This document shows, in pieces, positions 4,883 to 8,397 of a stretch of DNA of 8,397 bases (the stretch's first letter is position 1; each line of letters opens with the position of its first letter). Made by a program: the position numbers and the translations under genes. Where the stretch lies: contig CAMHIH010000032.1 of the NCBI GenBank assembly GCA_946185175.1, positions 1 through 8,397 on the forward strand, in the 5' to 3' direction. The notes under the pieces were generated by a model. The model was given only the letters and a program-made list of their open reading frames with translations. It searched no databases and was not told the origin of the DNA. This stretch comes from an uncultured Candidatus Saccharibacteria bacterium (GTDB lineage Bacteria > Patescibacteriota > Saccharimonadia > Saccharimonadales > Saccharimonadaceae).

Positions 4883-6118
4883 TTAGTCTTTATTCTTTTT
4901 TCTTCGGCGCAAGATAGCTGGAATATCATTATTGGTGCTTCCATTATCTGTGCGAATTGCATCCCACATATTAACCGTCGTCGCATCAGCAAAATCGGAT
5001 GGCTTACTCTCTGGTCGCATGTTCTCTTCTTCATCGACGACCGACGTTTCATTATGCTCTAATTCACTAGCAGTCGAAACTGGCGCAGTCCGTTGCGGCT
5101 CTTCTGGCTCAACTTCTTTCTTAAAAACTTCTTGCGCGCGTGGATCATCACGATAATATTCCGAATCAAAACCCGTCGCCACTACCGTAACGATAACTTC
5201 ATCTTCAAGCTCTGGACGGATGCTTGCACCCCAAATGATATTTGCGTCCGGGCTGACACTTGCGGTAATTAAGGAAGCAGCTTCTTCCATCTCGGCCATC
5301 GTAACGTCATAACCACCAGTGACCGAGAACAGAACACCGCGCGCACCATCAATTGACACCTCAATTAACGGCGATTCAATTGCTTGTTGCGCCGCAATCG
5401 TGGCACGATTCTCGCCCGAAGCGCGACCAATGCCCATCAAAGCAGAGCCAGCGTCTTTCATGATGGCCTTCACGTCAGCAAAGTCCAAATTAATCATTGC
5501 ATTTTCATCTGTAATTAGTTCCGAAATGCCCTGAACGCCCTGACGCAAGACATCGTCGGCAATCTTAAAAGTTTCAGTGAGTGGAGTTCTTGAATCAATT
5601 GTTTGAAGAAGTCGATCATTTGGAATTGTAATCAACGCATCAACATTGCGAGCAAAATGATCAATTGCCCAATCTGCGTTCGCCTTGCGCTTTGCGCCTT
5701 CAAATGAGAAAGGCTTCGTCACGACGCCAACCGTCAAAATATCTTGTTTGCGAGCCTCTTCGGCGACAATATAACTTGCACCAGAACCAGTACCGCCACC
5801 AGCACCGAAAGTTACGAATGCCATGTCTGCGCCCGCAAGCGCTTCGCGAATCTCATCACGGCTTTCTTCTGCAGCTTTTTCACCAACTGTCGGATCCGCG
5901 CCCGCACCAAGGCCATTCGTAGTGTCTTTACCAAGGTAAACCTTGCGATCCGCCTTTGAGTTATGCAATGCTTGTGCGTCAGTATTCATGGCGATAAATT
6001 CTACGCCAACCAAACCAGCCTCGCGCATGCGGTTTACAGCAGAACCGCCGGCACCACCAACACCAATAACTTTAATACTAGCTGTACTTTCCACCTCATT
6101 AGGCTTAACTTCAGGCAT
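4883..6118 (-). CDS. ftsZ: Cell division protein FtsZ
   Basis: FtsZ is the tubulin-like GTPase that polymerises into the Z ring at mid-cell. This copy has 411 residues, close to the usual length. An N-terminal GVGGAGGSAVNRM (19-31) begins the nucleotide-binding fold. The tubulin/FtsZ signature is GAGGGTGSG (105-113), with Ser in place of the more common second Thr. TIPNDRLL lies at 164-171. The T7 synergy loop NLDFADVK (210-217) carries the two aspartates that complete the GTPase site of the neighbouring subunit. An acidic, probably disordered linker (about 325-395) leads to the C-terminal peptide IPAILRR (399-405) and a basic tail; this peptide normally binds FtsA. GAGGAG lies 7 bases before the ATG. 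It follows ftsA by 76 bases, which may hold its own promoter, and is followed closely by nrdR. There are no cysteines. All functional motifs are intact. Confidence 0.98.
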   Translation of the reverse strand: MPEVKPNEVESTASIKVIGVGGAGGSAVNRMREAGLVGVEFIAMNTDAQALHNSKADRKVYLGKDTTNGLGAGADPTVGEKAAEESRDEIREALAGADMAFVTFGAGGGTGSGASYIVAEEARKQDILTVGVVTKPFSFEGAKRKANADWAIDHFARNVDALITIPNDRLLQTIDSRTPLTETFKIADDVLRQGVQGISELITDENAMINLDFADVKAIMKDAGSALMGIGRASGENRATIAAQQAIESPLIEVSIDGARGVLFSVTGGYDVTMAEMEEAASLITASVSPDANIIWGASIRPELEDEVIVTVVATGFDSEYYRDDPRAQEVFKKEVEPEEPQRTAPVSTASELEHNETSVVDEEENMRPESKPSDFADATTVNMWDAIRTDNGSTNNDIPAILRRRKKNKD

Positions 6119-6152
6119 GTATTAACTCCTCACTTTTTCAATTCTATCTATA

Positions 6153-6181
6153 ATAATAACAGCTAATAATTTATTTGACTA
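6153..6181 (-). promoter_or_regulatory. Candidate ftsZ promoter in the ftsA-ftsZ gap
   Basis: TAGTCA (6181-6176) and TATTAT (6158-6153) are separated by 17 bases, matching the consensus at four and five of six positions. Transcription would start near 6146, giving an ftsZ leader of about 28 bases. The gap is very AT-rich, so a chance match is possible. Confidence 0.35.
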
Positions 6182-6194
6182 GTAATCTGTTAAA

Positions 6195-7433
6195 TTATTT
6201 GAACAATTTTAAGACTTTGCTAATGATGCTTTCGCCACCAGCTTTACTCTTTTTCTTCTCGCTCTTCTTGGATGCGCTCGTGTGGCCATTAGTTATAGCT
6301 GCCTCATAGTCAGCATACATCAAGCCAATTGCCGTAGCATATTCGGGCTTTGCTACATCCTCATTCACGCCAGAAATATTGATAGGTGTCCCGACGCGTA
6401 CCGCTAACTCCATTTGCGAACAAACATATTTATCAATGTCTTTCATCTTAGCACCGCCACCGGTCAAGATAATGCCCTCTGGCAAGCGTCGATCATAGCC
6501 AGCGTGCTTTAAATGCTTACGCATCATCTCAAAGATTTCTTCTAGACGAGATTCCACCACTTCATCGACATCCTTGCGCGAAAAAGTATATTCATCGCGA
6601 CCGCGCTTGATTGTAATATCCTTACTACTTCCCTCACCAAACTGCCCAGATACAAAGCGCAGCTTGATTTCTTCTGCTACATCCGGAATTGTCTTTAGGT
6701 AAGCTGCAAGGTCATTTGTTACATCATTGCTACCATAAGGACAGACGCCAACATACTGCAACTCCCCCTCATCATAAATAGCGATACTCGTAGTTGCCCC
6801 GCCCATATCCAACACAGCTACACCATTTTGGCGTTGATGATTCGTCAACACTGCACGTGAAGCCGCAATTACCGCCGGCTCAATAATCGACGGTTGCAAT
6901 TCTGCTACCGTACAAGCCTTCACAACATTATCGAAATCCAGCTTCATCGTCGAAATCACATTTGCTCGCATTTCTAGACGTGCACCCTTCATGCCAATCG
7001 GTTCGCGGATGCCTCCCTGGCCATCCAGAATGTATTCGTATGGCATGTTTTTTAGAATCTGGCGCGTAGCTGGCACTTTACCAGCAATCGAAGTGTCAAT
7101 TATTCGCTCTAGGTCGACTTCATCAATTTCGTGGTCCGCCACCCCAACCGCTATCATGCCATCAACCTTTGTGCTGGTAATATTTACACCATTAATGCTC
7201 ACGGCGGCATCTGGCGCCTCAAGGCCGCTCATCTTTTCTGCGGCAACTAAAGCATGGTCAATCGCCGAACATGGTGCGCTAATGTCGCTCACGATACCGC
7301 GACGCATACCGTCGGATGGCGCTTCGCCGTAGCCCACCACACGAATACCATCGTGCGTCATCTCACCAATGGCGGCGCGCACAAAATTACTACCAATATC
7401 TAATCCCACCACAAAGCGAGCTCTTTCTTCCAT
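6195..7433 (-). CDS. ftsA: Cell division protein FtsA
   Basis: FtsA is the actin-like ATPase that anchors FtsZ filaments to the inner face of the membrane and recruits later division proteins. This copy has 412 residues. Phosphate loop 1 is VGLDIGSNFVRAAIGE (9-24). The FtsA-specific 1C domain spans roughly 84-160. Phosphate loop 2 is LDMGGATTSIAI (208-219). The adenosine motif is GIILTGGGAK (320-329). A lysine/serine-rich linker (389-399) leads to the C-terminal amphipathic helix SIISKVLKLFK (402-412), the expected membrane-targeting sequence. The start is ATG at 7433, 22 bases after the map stop. There is no proper Shine-Dalgarno, only a GAG 3 bases before the ATG, while an extended -10 ends 6 bases upstream, so the mRNA may be leaderless. 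Its neighbour ftsZ carries the matching C-terminal tail. All motifs are intact. Confidence 0.97.
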   Translation of the reverse strand: MEERARFVVGLDIGSNFVRAAIGEMTHDGIRVVGYGEAPSDGMRRGIVSDISAPCSAIDHALVAAEKMSGLEAPDAAVSINGVNITSTKVDGMIAVGVADHEIDEVDLERIIDTSIAGKVPATRQILKNMPYEYILDGQGGIREPIGMKGARLEMRANVISTMKLDFDNVVKACTVAELQPSIIEPAVIAASRAVLTNHQRQNGVAVLDMGGATTSIAIYDEGELQYVGVCPYGSNDVTNDLAAYLKTIPDVAEEIKLRFVSGQFGEGSSKDITIKRGRDEYTFSRKDVDEVVESRLEEIFEMMRKHLKHAGYDRRLPEGIILTGGGAKMKDIDKYVCSQMELAVRVGTPINISGVNEDVAKPEYATAIGLMYADYEAAITNGHTSASKKSEKKKSKAGGESIISKVLKLFK

Positions 7434-7439
7434 ATTCTC

Positions 7440-7448
7440 ATTGTAGCA
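7440..7448 (-). promoter_or_regulatory. Candidate extended -10 promoter giving leaderless ftsA
   Basis: TG-C-TACAAT at 7448-7440 matches the extended -10 consensus at all but one position and resembles the ileS leader promoter. Its end is 6 bases before the ftsA ATG, so transcription would start at or near the A of the ATG. No clear -35 is visible. Confidence 0.45.
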
Positions 7449-7455
7449 TAACTAC

Positions 7456-8202
7456 TTATGCTTGAGTGAGAATTTCGTATCCGTCCTCAGTTACCAATAT
7501 CGTATGCTCGAAATGACAACCCAACGAGCCATCTTTTAGGCAAACCGTCCAACCATCGTCATCTTCAATCACCACCGTGTCTGGTTTCCCTAAGCTCGAC
7601 ATTGGCTCTATACATATCGTATCACCCACCTGCAAAGTATACCCATGTCCTTTTTTGCCATAATTTGGCACCTCTGGCTCCATATGCATCTTTGCGCCAA
7701 TCCCATGACCGACATAATTCTTAATCACGCCAAGCTTGCCCTTCTCTAACACCTTTTGTACTGCAAAGCCAATGTCGCCAATTTTTGCGCCAGGTCGTAC
7801 TTGCGCAATCCCTTCGTAGAGAGACGACTCCGTAAAGCTTAAGAGATGCTTCTGGGCCGCAGTTGGCTTATCGCCGACAATCATCGTAAAAGCAGAATCA
7901 ACATAATACCCTTGATACTTGATAACAAGGTCATAACTTACTTTATCGCCTTCCTCAAGTTCATAGTCTTTCGGTATACCATGAATCAATTCATCGTTAA
8001 CAGAAATACAAATCGAACCAGGGAAATCTACATCTGGCTCATAGTAGGCGATGCCGCAACCGTAGTCCGTGATTTTCTTGGCTACCCAGGCATCGATTTC
8101 TTTACCGGTCATACCGGCCTTAGTATAATCTTTTAGCTCTGCGAAAATGCGAGCCATAATCTTGCCACCCTCTCGCATGGCCTTGATCTTTTTTTCGTCC
8201 AT
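7456..8202 (-). CDS. map: Type I methionine aminopeptidase
   Basis: This enzyme removes the initiator methionine from nascent proteins in the cytoplasm and is a two-metal hydrolase of the pita-bread fold. It has 248 residues, normal for type Ia with no N-terminal extension. All five metal ligands are visible: Asp91, Asp102, His166 (in YVGHGIG), Glu199 (in CIEPM) and Glu232 (in HFEHT). The conserved His74 in ELIHGIP is also present. I chose ATG 8202 because AGAGGAG lies 7 bases upstream (8216-8210) and the adk stop is only 4 bases away. A TTG at 8220 would overlap adk and lacks a ribosome site. It is translated right after adenylate kinase, the common secY-adk-map order of ribosomal protein operons. 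It is followed by ftsA rather than by infA or another ribosomal gene. Confidence 0.97.
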   Translation of the reverse strand: MDEKKIKAMREGGKIMARIFAELKDYTKAGMTGKEIDAWVAKKITDYGCGIAYYEPDVDFPGSICISVNDELIHGIPKDYELEEGDKVSYDLVIKYQGYYVDSAFTMIVGDKPTAAQKHLLSFTESSLYEGIAQVRPGAKIGDIGFAVQKVLEKGKLGVIKNYVGHGIGAKMHMEPEVPNYGKKGHGYTLQVGDTICIEPMSSLGKPDTVVIEDDDGWTVCLKDGSLGCHFEHTILVTEDGYEILTQA

Positions 8203-8206
8203 TCTT

Positions 8207-8397
8207 TTACTCCTCTGCAACTGGCCCTATGAGTTGCCATTCGGTTAAAACTTGCTCAATGCGACGCGTAATCTCATCTTTATCCCCCTCGCCGTCGACT
8301 TCTTTAAATTCTACACCATCCGATTCAAGGATTTTACGCATATCGGCAATCGTAGTCTTAAAGATTTTCCATCGTTGCTCAATTGATTCGCGCGTAT
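8207..8397 (-). CDS. adk: Adenylate kinase, C-terminal fragment (runs off the window)
   Basis: Only the last 62 residues and the stop codon (8209-8207) are inside the window; the gene continues past 8397. The reading frame is open and ends 4 bases before map. The visible part has the C-terminal helix pattern of adenylate kinase: an ESIEQR-type segment at the start (the helix after the lid region), a helix with I-x-x-M-R-K-I-L, then a strand FKEVDG followed by an acidic turn and a helix DEITRRIEQVL. Adenylate kinase interconverts AMP + ATP and two ADP. The nucleotide-binding P-loop and lid cannot be checked because they lie outside. The position directly before map supports the call, because adk-map is a common pair in ribosomal protein operons. 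Another P-loop nucleotide kinase remains possible. Confidence 0.65.
   Translation of the reverse strand, partial: TRESIEQRWKIFKTTIADMRKILESDGVEFKEVDGEGDKDEITRRIEQVLTEWQLIGPVAEE
8210..8216 (-). promoter_or_regulatory. Ribosome binding site of map
   Basis: AGAGGAG lies inside the last codons of the upstream kinase, 7 bases before the ATG at 8202. It decides that start and suggests coupled translation. Confidence 0.8.

Noticed and set aside
6119..6194. Terminator or structured element in the ftsA-ftsZ gap
   Set aside because: Short AT-rich inverted repeats exist (AATAATTT with AAATTATT; TAACAG with CTGTTA), but they exclude each other, are weak and lack a following T-run.
8203..8220. TTG start for map, 6 codons upstream
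   Set aside because: It would overlap the end of adk and include the ribosome site AGAGGAG itself as coding sequence. The family normally starts close to MDEKKIKAMREGG.

Overview
The window reads as a compact bacterial chromosome segment in which every supported gene lies on the minus strand. Transcription therefore runs from high to low coordinates. The eukaryote-like type of IleRS, the short intergenic gaps, the 1-base overlap and the good Shine-Dalgarno sites on most genes fit a small-genome Patescibacteria/CPR lineage. My best guess is Candidatus Saccharibacteria (TM7), but this rests on protein resemblance and layout, not on a search. TGA is used nowhere as a sense codon in the genes read, so the standard bacterial code applies.

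Region 1 (8397 to 7456, in transcription order) holds the last 62 codons of a probable adenylate kinase and then a complete type I methionine aminopeptidase (map). This looks like the tail of the secY-adk-map segment of a ribosomal protein operon. Region 2 (7433 to 4883) holds the division pair ftsA and ftsZ. FtsA has its C-terminal membrane helix, and FtsZ has its signature, its synergy loop and a C-terminal IPAILRR tail that would bind FtsA. A candidate extended -10 sits so close to the ftsA ATG that a leaderless transcript is possible. A second candidate promoter sits in the ftsA-ftsZ gap.

Region 3 (4862 to 3804) is a tightly packed trio. It starts with an NrdR-like ATP-cone protein that has lost all four zinc-ribbon cysteines. 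Next is an 88-residue thioredoxin/glutaredoxin-fold protein with no active-site cysteines. Last is a MazG-like all-alpha NTP pyrophosphohydrolase. Together with ftsZ they suggest a link between nucleotide supply or quality and division, although two of the three have lost the residues that normally do the job.

Region 4 (3743 to 3489) is a complete T-box riboswitch with its own extended -10 promoter. It has a very short Stem I with an AUC (Ile) triplet in its loop, an S-turn-like stem, Stem III, a UGGUACC antiterminator bulge and a competing intrinsic terminator. It controls ileS (3488 to 606), which encodes a eukaryote-type isoleucyl-tRNA synthetase whose HIGH motif reads HHGT. A 62-bp nested hairpin follows ileS directly and probably terminates it.

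Region 5 (about 440 to 62) has two overlapping sigma70-like promoters carrying a direct repeat. They drive an unrecognised 72-residue charged protein. The last 61 bases contain no gene I can support. No tRNA, rRNA, CRISPR array or transposase gene was seen.
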